64,000 bases of DNA from Dromaius novaehollandiae (GCF_036370855.1 NW_026991398.1:806001-870000); one strand, 5' to 3'. Counted from the stretch's first letter, positions 33,400 through 45,545 are shown. Notes: generated from the letters alone by a model not told the origin. Translations and numbers: made by a program.

Positions 33400-34400
33400 A
33401 CACTGGGATTTAGTCAGCATCCCAGCTGGAGATCCTGGCAAGAGCTCCAGAACCTGCAGGCCTCAACCAGCTCAGTGACACATTGCAGAGCATGCTCAGC
33501 TGAGGAGCATGTGGAAAGGTGAGGAACATAATTCTGAGGGGGCTTTCAAGTTATTTGCATGAAACAACTTCAGCTGAGCAAGCTGATTCTCAACTATAAC
33601 CCATGAAGTGTTTCCTGCTGACTTGCAGGGAAGTGCTTGAGCATCACTACTCACTCTGGTATGCCCGCCTGGGAGAAGTGTTTTTAAAGCCAATTATTTT
33701 CTAAGGAAATCCTTTATCTTTGGAAGTTTCCTTATTTTGCCCATTTGAAAAGCTAATGACTGTGGCACTATTGCTTGAAAGGGTGCCTCTGAGAGCTCCA
33801 CTGTGCCAAGACCTTTTCCCTGTTAACTGTGGGTGAAAAAAGTCCCACACGATCTCACCTGCTCTCTGAGGCCTCCTGCCCGATGTCAGCCCCTGGATGT
33901 TTTTTTCAGAGCTCAGGGCAGTGCGCAGGGTGCAGAGCACAGCGCAGAGCCCCGAAGCAGCGAGGCCTTCAGCAGGAAGAGCTCAAGACCCTCTCCCCCC
34001 AACTATAATTCACTGGATTGAAAGGGGGGTAATCGGATAGTTAAGTAATGGTTAATTGAGGGACACTACTGCATTATTAGCAAAGAGTTTCTAGGGTCTT
34101 GCTGCATGAGAAGAAAAGAGTATCTGCACCAGCTAGGTATATGGGCAGTATGCCCCACGTAGCCTCTGCTAGTAGGAGAGAGAGGTAACTGCTATGCCGC
34201 TAGCCTAAAAAAAAATGTGGTTGTACAGACCCCGGAAGTGTTAAATTCAAGAATCTCCAACAAGGAACCCTTTCTGAAAGATGACCTCTTGTACTACAAA
34301 TACTCTAAGCTGCATATTTCTAGGTATTTCACAGTCTGTGTGGGATATCTGGCTGCAGATCCTGGCAAGAGCTTTGGAAGTTCAAGGCCTGAACCTCAGT
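33400..34400 (-). repeat. Outer region shared with unit A
   Basis: Mirror of 1,150-2,130, about 85 percent identical by eye. No gene recognised. Confidence 0.6.
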
Positions 34401-35225
34401 GCACAGAAGGCAGCAGGCTGCCAGCATCCCTGGCTCTGGCCACCAGGGCAGCCTGGGCCCTGCGAGCCAAGTCACCTCCTCACCTCCCAGGGCTCCCCAG
34501 CTCCCCATCCTGGCAGCACTCCCCACGCACAGCACTGCTCTCTCCAGACACTTCCTCTCATGATAAGTACAAAGACACTGGAGCCACCACCCATCCCGAG
34601 CACAGGGCACCCCACCACTGTGACACACCAAACCTCTGACCCCTCGCCTCCCAGAGCCAACATGTGCCTCTGCAGCAGGGACACACAGGGCACAGCACCA
34701 CACGTGGCAGCAGCCAGGGCACCCCCAGGGCCCCTAAACACACACAGACCAACTCTCCAGCAGTTCCATTCCCTTCCAGTCCTCCCAGACCTTCCAACGG
34801 GGACTTCCTCTGAACAGTCCCGAACAGCCCTGCCCTGCTCACTTCCCACCTCCAGGAATCCAAGGACAGAGATATCCTTCTGATCTGGGAGAAAAATCTC
34901 AGCAGCCCCCTGGTATTTTGATGGGGAAGAATATTCCGCAGCACACTAACACATAAAATCAGAGATTGCCAATGTCACTGCTCACACCAGCACTTCACAC
35001 ATTTAGCAGCGTAAAAATTCTAGCTGGACTCCCTCGCCCACCAGCAGCAGGCTGTAAGCCTGTACTTAGGAAGAAGTGCATGGTTAAAATCCACGTCTAC
35101 ATTCACCAGTGAACATCATCCACATTTTAAACATAGCAGTACTAATACATGATGAGGCAGTGGAATAACATTTGTGACAGATGGTGTGGAATATTATCTG
35201 CTTCTGCTTGATTTACTAGTTGCGT
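34400..35225 (-). repeat. Highly conserved block, near-identical to 300-1,140
   Basis: Mirror copy of the unit A block. The flanking block at 34,210-34,400 is clearly more diverged, so the identity peak has a sharp edge. Confidence 0.75.
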
Positions 35226-35650
35226 CTCTATACTGCTGTACAGCTCTTTGGGTGTCAATCCCTCCTCCCGGCACACTCACCAAACCCAGGAGTGACCTCA
35301 CCACCACCATCCAAGCCATGGGCCTTCTCCTGGCCTATCAGCTGCTCAGATAGAAGTGACCTCATAAGTCCATACCCCCACCAGGTGCCTGCTGATGGCC
35401 TATGGGCTTCAGAGACACAAGCTGCCTCAAAATAACTTCCCCTGCCATGAACATGCTGCTGCCCTACCAAGTACTCTGACCCAGGAGCCCTCACAGTCTG
35501 CTTCCACACCCATCTGCCTGCTGCTGGCCTATCAGGGACTCCGGCAGAAGTGACCTCATCATCAACAGCCGAGCCACGTGGCTCCTGCTGGCCTGGCAGC
35601 TAGTGACCAAGAGCTGATTTGACACTGGGGATCTCCCGTCCCAGCTCTCA
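35225..35650 (+). repeat. 64-bp minisatellite, short run at the edge of unit B
   Basis: TGACCTCA cores at 35,292, 35,357 and 35,551 with GGCCTATCAG-type middles. Mirror of the run at 1-300. Confidence 0.8.
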
Positions 35651-37240
35651 CAGACAGCCGTGGCCTCCCTGCCCACAGCTCAGCCACTCAGGTATTGCTG
35701 CCTGCAGCTGCCCCTGCCTCCCCCAAGGCTCAGCCAGCTCCTAAACAGCCACCTGGACTCACCCCCATGGCCTCACAACGATCACAGTGCAGCAAAACAC
35801 CCGCTACACACCAGTTACTGCCTCAAGAGAACATCAGCTCCTGCCTAGGTAGCACCTAAACCTGGCCTGTGAAACTCAGCAATTGCAGAAAGGCCTGCAA
35901 GTAATTCTGGGCAACATCTCCTAACAGCAGGATTGCATGGGAGCAGCAACCATGGAGCTGGAGACAGCAGGGCCTCATGGCCCAGGCAGAGGGAGAAGCC
36001 TTCCCACAACTCCCAAGTCTGGTTCCTGCCCCAGTGCTGAACACACCCAGCAAATCCTCCACACCCCCAGGACAACAAGCACTCTCCTGCTTGGGGCCCG
36101 GACACTCTGAGACACGGGGAAGGACTGCGGCAAGGGCATCTCAGCGGGGGAAACCAGCAGAGCCGGGATTCAGCAGCTCTGCAGCCCGGCCTGGGAGCAG
36201 GGCTAATGGCACCAGCCAGGGCAGCACTGGCCGCCCAGCAGCTGCCCAGGCCCTGCAGGAGCCCAGCAGCTCCCAGCACAGAGCTGCTCTGCAAACACCC
36301 TCCCGGCTGCTGCCAGGGCCGCAGGGCTGCGGCCCAGCAAGAGGCCCGGAGCAGCCGCAGCGGCTGGGGCCCGGCGGGACCTGCGGGGACAGCCTCTCTG
36401 CGAGCCCTGGAAACGCCCTGTTCAGGACAAAAGCGAGGCTGGGGCAGGGCCCTGGCGGGGCCACCAGCAGCCTGCTGCACTCCCATTGGCTGACGGAGCC
36501 ATCAGTCCAACCCAGCCTGCCCTCCTCCCCTTGCTGGCCAATAGGAGGGCAGCATTGGGGACGATGCCATGGCAACACTGGAGCCCTGTGTGACCCTGCG
36601 GGCAGCCACCTCCCCTCCTCCACCCCCCCCCACGCAGTGGGGCTCCATGCTGTGGGCAGCAGCCCCGTGGCTCAGCAGCCCTCGCACTGTGCCCAGCAGG
36701 GCTGGGCTGTGGCCAGGCAGGGGCTGCTCTCTGCGGGGCTGGGCTGGGCCCCAGCACGTCGCTCCCCAGGGCTGAGGAGCCCCCGGGGCAGCCAGGGCCA
36801 GAGCAGCTCTGGGCCTGCCGGTGCTGGGCAGCAGAGGTGTGGGGCCGGGAGGGGGTGGGGGAGATGGCCCTGCTGGGCTCCCCCCAGCACTGCCCCCCAC
36901 GGCTCAGAGAAACAGGCTTGGGGTCAGCAGGGCCTTGTGGTGTGGCAATGGCACCCCCACCTGTTCCCAAGCTGCTCCCCCAAACAGGCTGTCTTTTGGG
37001 TGCAGAGGTTTGACCCCAGTTTGCAGGAGGACAGGGGCTGTGGCCATCTGAAGATGGCATCTCTGAGCTGAAAGCATGCTCCGCCAAGCTGAAGGCAGAA
37101 GAGGATCCATGGGGAAGGAAGAGAGCTTCTCCCAAACAAATAGACACCTTAGGGTTGCCAGCAAGGGCATTTCCAGAAGGCTCTTGGGAGCCCCGTGAAA
37201 CTGCAGACCACCCCAGCCTCTGGGAAGCAGCACCCCTTTC
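35650..37240. promoter_or_regulatory. GC- and CpG-rich block between head-to-head units B and C
   Basis: About 36,100-36,850 has roughly 30 CpG sites by eye, far more than the rest of the window. It contains an inverted CCAAT box (ATTGG, 36,485-36,489), a direct one (CCAAT, 36,538-36,542), and GATGCCATGGCAAC (36,563-36,576), which fits the RFX X-box consensus at 13 of 14 positions. A G-quadruplex motif follows at 36,841-36,861. A 364-residue plus-strand frame (35,977-37,071) and long minus-strand frames are low-complexity and probably chance. It looks like a CpG-island promoter, but no gene is recognised next to it. Confidence 0.4.
36841..36861 (+). other. G-quadruplex motif
   Basis: Runs of 4, 3, 5 and 5 G separated by one or two bases. 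Confidence 0.6.
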
Positions 37241-39460
37241 CTCTCAGAGCCAGATCCCAAACGGGGACCCAGTCCCAGGGAAACCTGGACCTGGATTGCC
37301 CCCACCCCCACAGGATCCTTTGGGCTTAGGGCCGAGCCCCAGCACCCAGGAGTCCTGGCTGCCACATTGTCCCCCCAGCCAGTCAGGACTCTACAACAAG
37401 GCTCTCTTGGCAGCCCCCACCCTGTCCAGCCACCCCCACAGCCCAGGATCCACAGCCCTTTTTACAGTTAACAGTCTCTGTGCAACCCCTCAGGAAGGAG
37501 CATCCAAAGCCCTTACCCTTGGTGGAGAGCTGCAGGAGCGCTGGGAACAAGGAACTGTGGTCTGGACTTATGGTGGTGGTCCATCAGTCCTCCACCTTGC
37601 TTGTCCTCTTGCCCTTGGCTCGCCTCTCCAGATGAGGAGGAAGGATGCTCTTCCCATCTCATTACACAAAACTCCTCTCTGATGTGCCCCTGCTCCTCTG
37701 CCTGTTGGTGAGGGGCCCCAGTGTGGCTCCCATCCCCTCTCCTTGCCCCGGAGTGGCTCCAAAGGGCAGTGGCAGGCAGCACATGAGCGGTGCCCAGCAG
37801 TGACCAGGCCTTGCAGGGTAGTGAGGGTACCCCTGTGGCACCAGGGAGACCTCTGTGTGAGGTGGCACATCCCACTATGACCTCAGCTTATGTCATCTGG
37901 GGGCTCAGGACGTCACTGCCATGGAGATGCACAGCCAGGGCAAGAGCAGAGAGAGTTCCCCTCATGTCCTGGAAAGCAGTCACTTCCTTTCACCCCAGTC
38001 ATTTTCCAGAACTTGCTGATAAATCCTTCAGGAATGTCTCTAGATGGTGTCAAAGGCTGTGAAATATCTAGAATGGGGCACTGCAGAAGTCACTTCCACA
38101 ACCCTGCACTGACAGGTCTCTGCACTGGGCAGACCTGTGTGGGAATCCAGGGCTTGAGGGCTGCTTTAAGGTTTGTCATTTTTTAAAGCCAGGGTCAAAG
38201 TCTTGTGGAATGAAACAGCACAAAGTGTGGCCATTGGCTGAGATGCTTTGGTGAGCCTCAAATCTGGTTTCTGCTGTGGTTTGCTCTTTTTGTAGAAGTA
38301 GGATGTAGGACCATATGGGACAGGACATGGCCTTCCTCCTTTAGGCACCAAAGTTTTTAAAAGTCCTCAGCAAGGTTCCTCCATCTGCAGTGCTGAAGAT
38401 AGAATATGCCAGAGAAGAGCAAACGTTCCCTTAAGACACATCATCCAGGGGGCTTTCTCCAGGACCCTGGTCTCTGCCAGGCTCCACAGCCATGGGCCAG
38501 CCCAGGTAGCAAATTTGGGGGTTTTCCCGTTTCCCATGACTTTTGCACTGCTTTGCTTTTGGCTGAGCCTGGGGAAAGCTGTTTCTCATCTTTGACGTGA
38601 GTTGGTCCATGGTCTTTTCTGTGTCACCTCAAGGTAGTGCTTCTCCCTTGGGTACATTCCCTTGCACCCTGGATCCGCTCCAGGACACTGTCTCACTTGG
38701 GGGCTGTACAGCCCTGGCACCCTGCATCTCCCACATTTTTCACCCTGGGCATCTCAGGACATGCCCACACACTGCAGTGCTGCTGTCCAGGCTCCAGTGC
38801 AGAGCCTGTAAGGTGGTGCAGTGCTTCAGGACCTGCATTTGGGCTCATTCAGAAGTCTGTGAGGTGACCAGCTCCCACCTCTGCAAATCTTGCAGAAGGA
38901 AGATTCCATCCCCCTTGGATACTGTCAGAGATGGGGCTTTCCAAGTCCCTGCAAAAGGAAGGACTCCTTTACTTCTTTGGGTTGCTTCTCCAGCCCGTGG
39001 CACCCGCTCTGTGATGCTGTGAGCCCAGCTCTGCACCCTGAGGTCTCTGCCCTTTCTCTGCCCTGTCTCCTGGGTGTCTGCCCAAAGTTGTCTCTATGCA
39101 CCAGGGCCATGGGAAGTGTTGCTATAGAGAGCTCACTTGAAGCTGTGACACATTGTGGAGCTGAAGATCTGACAGCGGCTAGTCTGGGACATGGCCATGT
39201 CCCCACATCCCCTCCTGCTCCTGGCCCAAAGCTCCAGGAAGGTCTCTGGGGAGAGCAGTGAGTTTGGTGTGGGTGGGTTGGGTTTCCCTTGACATGCCTG
39301 AGTCCTGCCTGGGTTGCTTTTCACACTCAGGAAAATCCCTCTTCTCCAGAGGCTTGCACAGTGTTTTCCAGACCTTTGTACAGAAACACAGCCTGGTCTG
39401 GGATCCCCAAGAGCAGCACAGCCCCTGGCACAGCCCAGGACCCCCAGGAGCCATGTGGCT
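37240..39460 (+). repeat. Outer region shared only by units C and D (C copy)
   Basis: No gene recognised. Mirror of 61,450-63,710. Best matches are 37,740-37,930 with 63,055-63,240, at about 85-88 percent identity by eye. Open frames are not kept between the copies. Confidence 0.6.
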
Positions 39461-40840
39461 CTCTCTCGTATGTCCACATGTCCTGATTAAATTGACAATT
39501 CCCGACATCCCCTTTACAGCACACTATCTGGGCACTGTAACACTGCAACTCCTTCAATCACTCTGCTCATTTCCATACCAAGCTGCTGATTTCCATTTCC
39601 GTGAGTTTAAAGCTTGTTCCATCTTTCAGTAGTTTGTTCCTCTAGGCAAGTCCTAAATTCTGTTTCTATCTAGCATTTCCTATCTATCCAAAAGATTTCT
39701 AGTCAGGCTGTCTGTTGTGGAAAGTGAACCTCGTTGGAGGCAGCTTGGACTTGGCATACAGTTAAGGAGTGTAATTATCTTTAAGGAGTGTAATTATCTT
39801 TATTTTTTATATATCAAGCTTTATTTTTTCTCTTGCAATTAAAAAAAAATCCTTGTGTGTCTATATGCAGCTAGTTCTGTAAGGCAAACAGGTGGGAATT
39901 GGGACATACGAGATGCAACATTCAGCTACAGACTTCAGTGGAATAAGGGTAGCTTTTAAACAAGGACGATGTAAGCTCCAGTTGACTGATGAGAGAAATG
40001 GCAGGGTTGGGGAGATGGAGAGGAAGGTTGTCCATACAGTGTCTGACCTCTGGGACACTGCTTTTCCTACATGTCCACACTTAAGAGACACTCTTTGATA
40101 GCAATTGGAGAATGTTGCTGTCACTTATTCTGAAAGCTGGATAATAAAATAATAATAGTAATAGTAATAGTAGTAATAATAATAATACTTTAAAAGCAGA
40201 AACACTTCTATATTTTTGAAGTCTCCATCTTTCCGCTACACTCCTGAAACTTCTCCATTTAGCCATGCAAGACTTGAAGAAAATTATAGGGAGAGGCATG
40301 GTTCATCAGGCCTTTTTGCATTTTAATGAGCCCCATGGTGTATTTGGTGCTGAGTCCATGAACCTCAGCTATTGCGAGGAGATTGAGCAAAATGTTCAAG
40401 TCAAAGTCAGAAGAAAATCCCAAACTTTTGTAGAGCGTTAATAGATCCCACTGAGGGCCATTACCAGCAAAGACTCACTGGGGGCTGATGAGAGCAGAAA
40501 ATTGTAATCACCGATAACAGGTAGGCAAAGGAAATGTGCAGGTGGCTCTGATACCATGTTAACCCTTGGTGTGTTTTTCAAGCAAAACGTCCAAGCATGG
40601 ACACTGAGAGCCTGGGAAGGGAGATCCTTTCCCCCACATGTTTTGCATGGCTCTTCCTGGGGGCAGCGTGCAGGTTGGGGTGTGCAATATTCATACAAGA
40701 CAATGACATGAGCCCTCCTGGGCTCCCCAGGGGACAAGGGGACAGTGAGGCCCTGGTGTCTACTCACAGGCCTCAGTGGCAGAGACAACAGCTATAGGGG
40801 ACAAAGACATCAGGTCTGTTGGAGGCTTTCAGCCTGTTTC
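39460..40840 (+). repeat. Upstream block conserved in all four units (C copy)
   Basis: Aligns with unit A from about 4,950. Landmark GGTGTATTTGGTG at 40,337-40,349. No gene recognised. Confidence 0.65.
40141..40187. repeat. AAT/AGT trinucleotide microsatellite
   Basis: Interrupted run of AAT and AGT units, present only in unit C. Confidence 0.9.
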
Positions 40841-41460
40841 AGGCAGTTGGCCTTCCTTGCTGCCCAGGCACACTGCTGTCTAACTAACCTGCATACTAAC
40901 TGCTATGCAAGTATACTGTGGGAGAAAGTGTCAAAAGCCTTCCTAAAGTCAAGGTACACAGTGCTTTTAACACAGAAGGCCATCAGGTTGGTGAGGCATC
41001 ATTTCCCCTCAGCAAATCTTTGCTGACTGTTCCCGTCACCTTCTCCTCCTTTGTTTACCTAGAAAGGGGATCAGAGAACACTCGGTCCATGACATACTCC
41101 TGTCACCCTTGCTGACCTATCTGGCTTAGCTGTGCAAGGAAGTTGTCCTCCACACTCTCCAGAATCCTCTTGTACTCTTTCTACCCTGCTGTGTTGCCCT
41201 CCCAGGGAATGCCACAGAGATTAAAGTCTCCCCATAAGAACCGGGGTCTGTGATCCACAGACTTCCTCAGGTTGCCTAATGATGCTTTTGTAGTTCTGCA
41301 ACAGCTTGTGCATCTCCCCTTCCTCTTGTTTTGTGCCCCAGGCTTTGTGCATTTGTGTATATTTGGGGTGCAGAACCTCAGCTGTGGCACCAGGGCTGAG
41401 CACAGCATTGTTGCTGTGAAACCTGTTCCCCAGAGCCAAGGACACCATGTATGCAAAGGC
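40840..41460 (-). mobile_element. CR1 LINE, internally deleted (unit C copy)
   Basis: The minus strand has a CR1 endonuclease-like WGDFNLCGIPWEGNTAG at about 41,235-41,185, followed directly by 3' parts of the element, so more than 1 kb is missing compared with units A and D. Same site as in the other units. Confidence 0.8.
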
Positions 41461-41469
41461 CAAAGTTCA

Positions 41470-42150
41470 GCACAGAGACCTGCCGGCATAGCTAGCAGAT
41501 GGCAATGTAATGATGATACGAGGCACCCACTAAGGTAGCAAACCCTGCAGTACCCAAGGCCAGAGAGAAACAGAGCTGGGCCATGCAGTCATGGCAGGAG
41601 AGGTGTTTGGTGCCTGAGCTGAGTCTGTAGCATCTTGGGGCCTGTGACGGAGGTGACTGGATGTCCAGGAATGACAAGGTGCCCCTGAGAAAGTGCCTGG
41701 GCCTGAACAGCCTGCGATCCAGCCATGCTGCAGCTGAATCATTAGCACAGTCCCTGTTCCTATCATTGGGAATCAGAAAAGGCTTAGGGAGAGGAAAACG
41801 AGCAGGGTTTGAGAGTCTAGGCATATGCTGGCAGACCTTGGTGTGAGGTGTCTTCCTGCTGGACACCCCATGCTTTTGACAGCCCTGCAGGCCTCTTGTC
41901 ATTGCATTAATTCAAATATCTGCCCTGAATTACATGAGCTATTTGCAATGTTTAGAATCTGCATTTATTTCAGCTTCAGAGTGAGGGGAGCTCTTGCAGT
42001 AGTACACATCAAGTGTCATTTCAGATGGCCAAGGAGATTCACCACCTGGCCCCTAGCTGATGCTCCAGAAGGATGCAGGTCTCCTGGTTGCTCCATCAGA
42101 GCTAGGGGCACTCGCACACGTGTTGGACCACCTCTGGCACCTCGAATGTC

Positions 42151-42210
<60 letters not shown>

Positions 42211-42590
42211 CAATTGGCGCCCACCCTTCATCTCCATTGATCACAGTGGGAGCTTGGACAACGAGATTGCCTGCAGACACCCATTTTATGCACCCCAAAA
42301 CCTGGGCAAGGGGAATCCCACCTCCTGTGAGTTTGTGGAGTGCACAGGAGGCTGAATGCCAGTCCATGCCAAGGGGCTTCTCAATGGGCATTAGATGTAT
42401 TGATTTCTTCCTCTAAATCAGTCCCTGAAGCACAAGCCAATGAACTGGCTTCTCTTCTTTTGCAGGTGTCCTGTTTTCTTATGAGATGGGAGCAGGGCCT
42501 TCTAGAGTGAGACATTTCCACCTCTTTCAGATAACCATCCTCTGGGGAGAGGAACTGCAATCCTGAAATCAGTCTCTCTCCACTGTTTAG
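41470..42590 (+). repeat. Block between CR1 and promoter (C copy)
   Basis: Counterpart of 9,350-10,690 and mirror of 55,225-56,600. No gene recognised. Confidence 0.55.
42156..42207 (+). repeat. GT dinucleotide microsatellite (26 units)
   Basis: Uninterrupted GT run. The matching site has 7 AC units in unit D (55,607-55,620) and only a few in units A and B. Confidence 0.95.
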
Positions 42591-42973
42591 GGAGGGACCA
42601 TTGGTGATTATTTTAGTGTCCTTCAGTGGACATTTCCCTTGGGTGACCCTGCTGCCTTTCAGGAACTGTCAGCCCTGGAGCCCCGGGAACATCTCAATGA
42701 TGCACAGGGCACAGAGCAAGTCACGTCTTCAGCTGGGCCTCTGCTCGTGAGCTGGGCCTGACTCTTGGGACCACAGGAGCCCATGGCAACCTGGCAGGTG
42801 CTGCAGAGACACAGCTCTGTCCAGGAGCAGCTCCTCTTAAAGGAGCAGCAAGACTCAGGGCGCTGACTGTACGGTCCAGGATGAGAGGAGCGATTCAGAA
42901 GTTAAAGACAGTCGGGAACAGGAAGACAGCCAAGAGTTCACTGTGAGCAGAAATCTTCACCACCCTTGACACA
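42590..42973 (+). promoter_or_regulatory. Candidate receptor promoter and 5' noncoding exon (unit C)
   Basis: It contains TGATTATTTTAG (42,605-42,616) and, 18 bases on, TCCCTTGGGT (42,635-42,644), which matches the O/E (EBF) consensus TCCCNNGGGA at nine of ten bases. A CCATGGCAACCTGG stretch follows, and the block ends at a donor GTAAGT (42,974) 2.8 kb before the receptor. The pairing of homeodomain-like and EBF-like sites is the known hallmark of olfactory receptor promoters; use as a promoter is inferred. Confidence 0.52.
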
Positions 42974-44789
42974 GTAAGTCTCTGGCTCTGGCAACACTGC
43001 TGTGGTTCCCGGAGGGTGCTTCTGAAGCTGGCACCTTCCACAGCTGATAGGGTCTGTCAAGGCAGCTCTCCCAGCATCTCCTGTTTGGAGCAGGTGGTGC
43101 TTTAGAGCAGAGATTCCCAGCCACACTGTCAGATTGACAGGGCATCACAGCTACATTCTTCAGAGGGTGGTGCAGGGGTGTGAAGCCAGGGAGTGCACCC
43201 AGGTCTGCACGGGCTGCATTTCAGAGCAGTGTCCCTGCACCCCAAGGTGTTGTGCACCCTGGGGCAGTGACTGCTGCCTGTGAGGGTCAGCACTCAGCCT
43301 GCCCAGGGAACTCCTCATGGTGGTGCTGCAGGGAGAAGCTCTGCATGGAAGGAGCAATCTGCATCAGGGCAGGTTCCTTCTCCTGCTGAGAGGGTGCTGC
43401 ATGGCTCAGGGCTGCTCTCAGCTCCAGATCACCCCCAGCACATTTTCTGAAGGGGACTTCTCCAGAGGAAAGTATATGCTGGTCATACCTGCAAAGGGCA
43501 GAGCTTCCCTGCCTGAGTCTGTGCTTTATCTCCCCATCCTTTGACAGGGCTGAAATGGAAACACAGTTGTTTAGTTAGGCAAAAAATTGTGACTCCTAAA
43601 CCATTACACTAAGAGATCATAAGGTCTGCAAGGAACCTCAGCAAATCCCTTCAGCCACACCTCTGCCTACACGCAGCACCACCATAATGTTTATTAGCCT
43701 CCTCAGGGTTGGGCTTAGCTGCCCCTTAGCACCTGCAAACCTGAAGGTATCTGCCCCGGGACAGTGCCAGGTAGCAGCGGGATGATGCATGAAAGAGAGG
43801 AAACTTCTCACAGGAAAGGCTGTGGGAGGGTGGATGTGGGCAATTCCCTGACAGCTTCTGCAATGCAGATGCCTTCTCTTAAGCGAGCCCCTGTGTCTCC
43901 TCTGCCGCCTAGCAGAGCCTCTGCCCTCAAGGCCACAGCATCCAGGGCAGGAGACACCTCCTTTGCAGTCCAGCCTCCAGGAGAGCAGATGTGCATCTCT
44001 CCTGTACGTGCCCATTTTACCACTGCCTGACAGAGGGACTGAGAGCAAAACCTCCTCTGCAGGGGGATGTGCACAGCTGAGTAAGATGCAGGCTTTCCTG
44101 TGTGCCCATCTGGAGGTGTTTGCATGGGAGTGAGGGGTCCAAGACTCCCTCTAGTCTGTGGGTCTTTGGACCATGCAGTCTGTAGGGCTGGGGAATGCAC
44201 CAAGTCTCCCTAAGGAGACATCCCCTTTTGGGTAATGCATGAAACCAAACACTTTTGCCCCTCAGGATTCTCTAGTAATGCAAAAAGCCAAGGATTTCTG
44301 TCCCTTCAATAGATGTGCCCCATGTGTGGTGAGTAAGCCCCTCTGCTACAGCCCTTCTTCTGCAGAATGGGTTATGAAGAGGTTGCAGACCCCTTCCCAG
44401 TTATGAGTAGGCTTAATCAGAGAGCGGATGTGGACACAGAGCTTGCCTGTACCCCCTGCCCCACAACCCCTATTGTGTCTGCAGGTGTGGTGCGGGTGGT
44501 AAACTGATGTGAGGAGAGGATCTATCTTAGTGGAACGGGGACCTCTGCAATGGGTCCTGTAAGCCCTGCTTTCATGGGCCTGTTTTCCTGCCTTGCACCG
44601 AGTGGGAGCTGGTGGTGAATGATTTGGATACAGACAACTGTTCAGAAGGGTGAAAGAGGAGGAGATGAATTCCTCCCAGGGTTCTTCTCTTGCAGAGGCT
44701 GATGGGCTGGACACTCATGTCATTTGTCCCTGCAGGACTTGGAGAGTATTCCCATGGGATCACTGCATGAAATCCCCCTCACTCAGCTC

Positions 44790-45545
44790 AGGGCATCCAC
44801 CCCAGAAACAGCTTCCCCCAAACACATGTTGCTGCTTGCTCTCTCCATGTACCCAGTGTGACAGAGTACATGGTGAGAGCTAAGGAACTGAAGTTACAGA
44901 TGAGTTTCAGATATGAAAAGTCAGTTTTGTTCTGGAGTCATACTTGTGGTTTGGCTGGGTACCAGGGCTACACTTGTGTGCACACCCAGAGCACTTTGGT
45001 CATTAGCTCCTTGCCTGGCCCGAGAATTTCCTGGCCAGTCATCTGCACAGATGAGAGAACAGGTTGTCATGAGGCAAAAGACCACCTTGAAACTAGGTGA
45101 TTGACTGGAGCTAGGCAATTAAGTATTTGACCGAGAGTTATGGCAGCCCTGCAGGTGGGAATTTCTGAAGGTTCTAGAAATTCCCCCATGGCAAATCCTG
45201 CTGTGTCTAGTCCATTTTGTATGCTGAAATGTGTTGATAAACATCTTGGGTGGGGTGTCCCGAAGTGTCCTTGCTGCAACAGTGATCAGCTTGTGCATAG
45301 CTAAGATATTTGTAAAGAGTCAAAGTGTTCCTGCAGTAATTGTCACATACTATGCGGTTAAGGTGTATCAATAGCAATGAATTATGCCTGTGCTGGGTGG
45401 TCATGTGGGTCCCCAGCCAACTGGATTAGAGCTGAACCAACCAGGGGTTCAGGAGTCTCACCTAATCCCGCTGACAGCACTGCAAGGACACTTTGTCACT
45501 GCACAATGACTGACCATCCTGTTTTGATTCTGAGTGTCTGTGTAA
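44790..45545 (+). repeat. C/D-specific insert in the receptor intron (C copy)
   Basis: Present in C and D but missing from unit B, where the flanking parts adjoin near 20,870. It could be an old mobile element shared by the C/D ancestor. No target duplication is found, so its nature is unknown. Confidence 0.45.
45157..45187 (+). promoter_or_regulatory. Heat-shock-element-like palindrome (C copy)
   Basis: Inverted repeat with GGAATTTCT and AGAAATTCC arms; its centre reads GAAGGTTCTAGAA, three correctly spaced nGAAn units of the HSF consensus. It lies in the intron, about 600 bases before the receptor start. Function not shown. Confidence 0.35.

Larger units (their letters stand above)
30000..33400 (+). 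repeat. Large 64-bp minisatellite array
   Basis: About 30 degenerate monomers of about 64 bp. Each has a TGACCTCACA-like core, then a CAAGCCATGTGCCTGCTGCT-like middle and GGCCTATCAG. Exact TGACCTCA cores occur near 30,320, 30,830, 31,200, 31,509, 31,638, 31,829, 31,893, 32,201, 32,329, 32,393, 32,457 and 32,769; consecutive spacings such as 62, 66, 64 and 64 set the period. Two CR1 pieces are embedded. No coding role seen. Confidence 0.9.
17950..35650 (-). repeat. Unit B: right arm of palindrome 1
   Basis: Inverted copy of unit A. It is longer because of the minisatellite array at 30.0-33.4 kb and a CR1 piece at 29.2-29.5 kb. Shared order: receptor, intron, promoter block, antisense CR1, landmark, 28-29 kb block, outer 34.2-35.5 kb block. 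Confidence 0.85.

Noticed and set aside
30000-33400. Array of similar units resembling a CRISPR array
   Set aside because: The 64-bp units are contiguous and degenerate with no unique spacers, and the DNA is vertebrate.
35977-37071. 364-residue plus-strand open frame, with 213- and 241-residue frames on the other strand
   Set aside because: It lies in very GC-rich DNA where stops are rare, is rich in G, P, S and A, has long open frames on both strands, and shows no recognisable domain.
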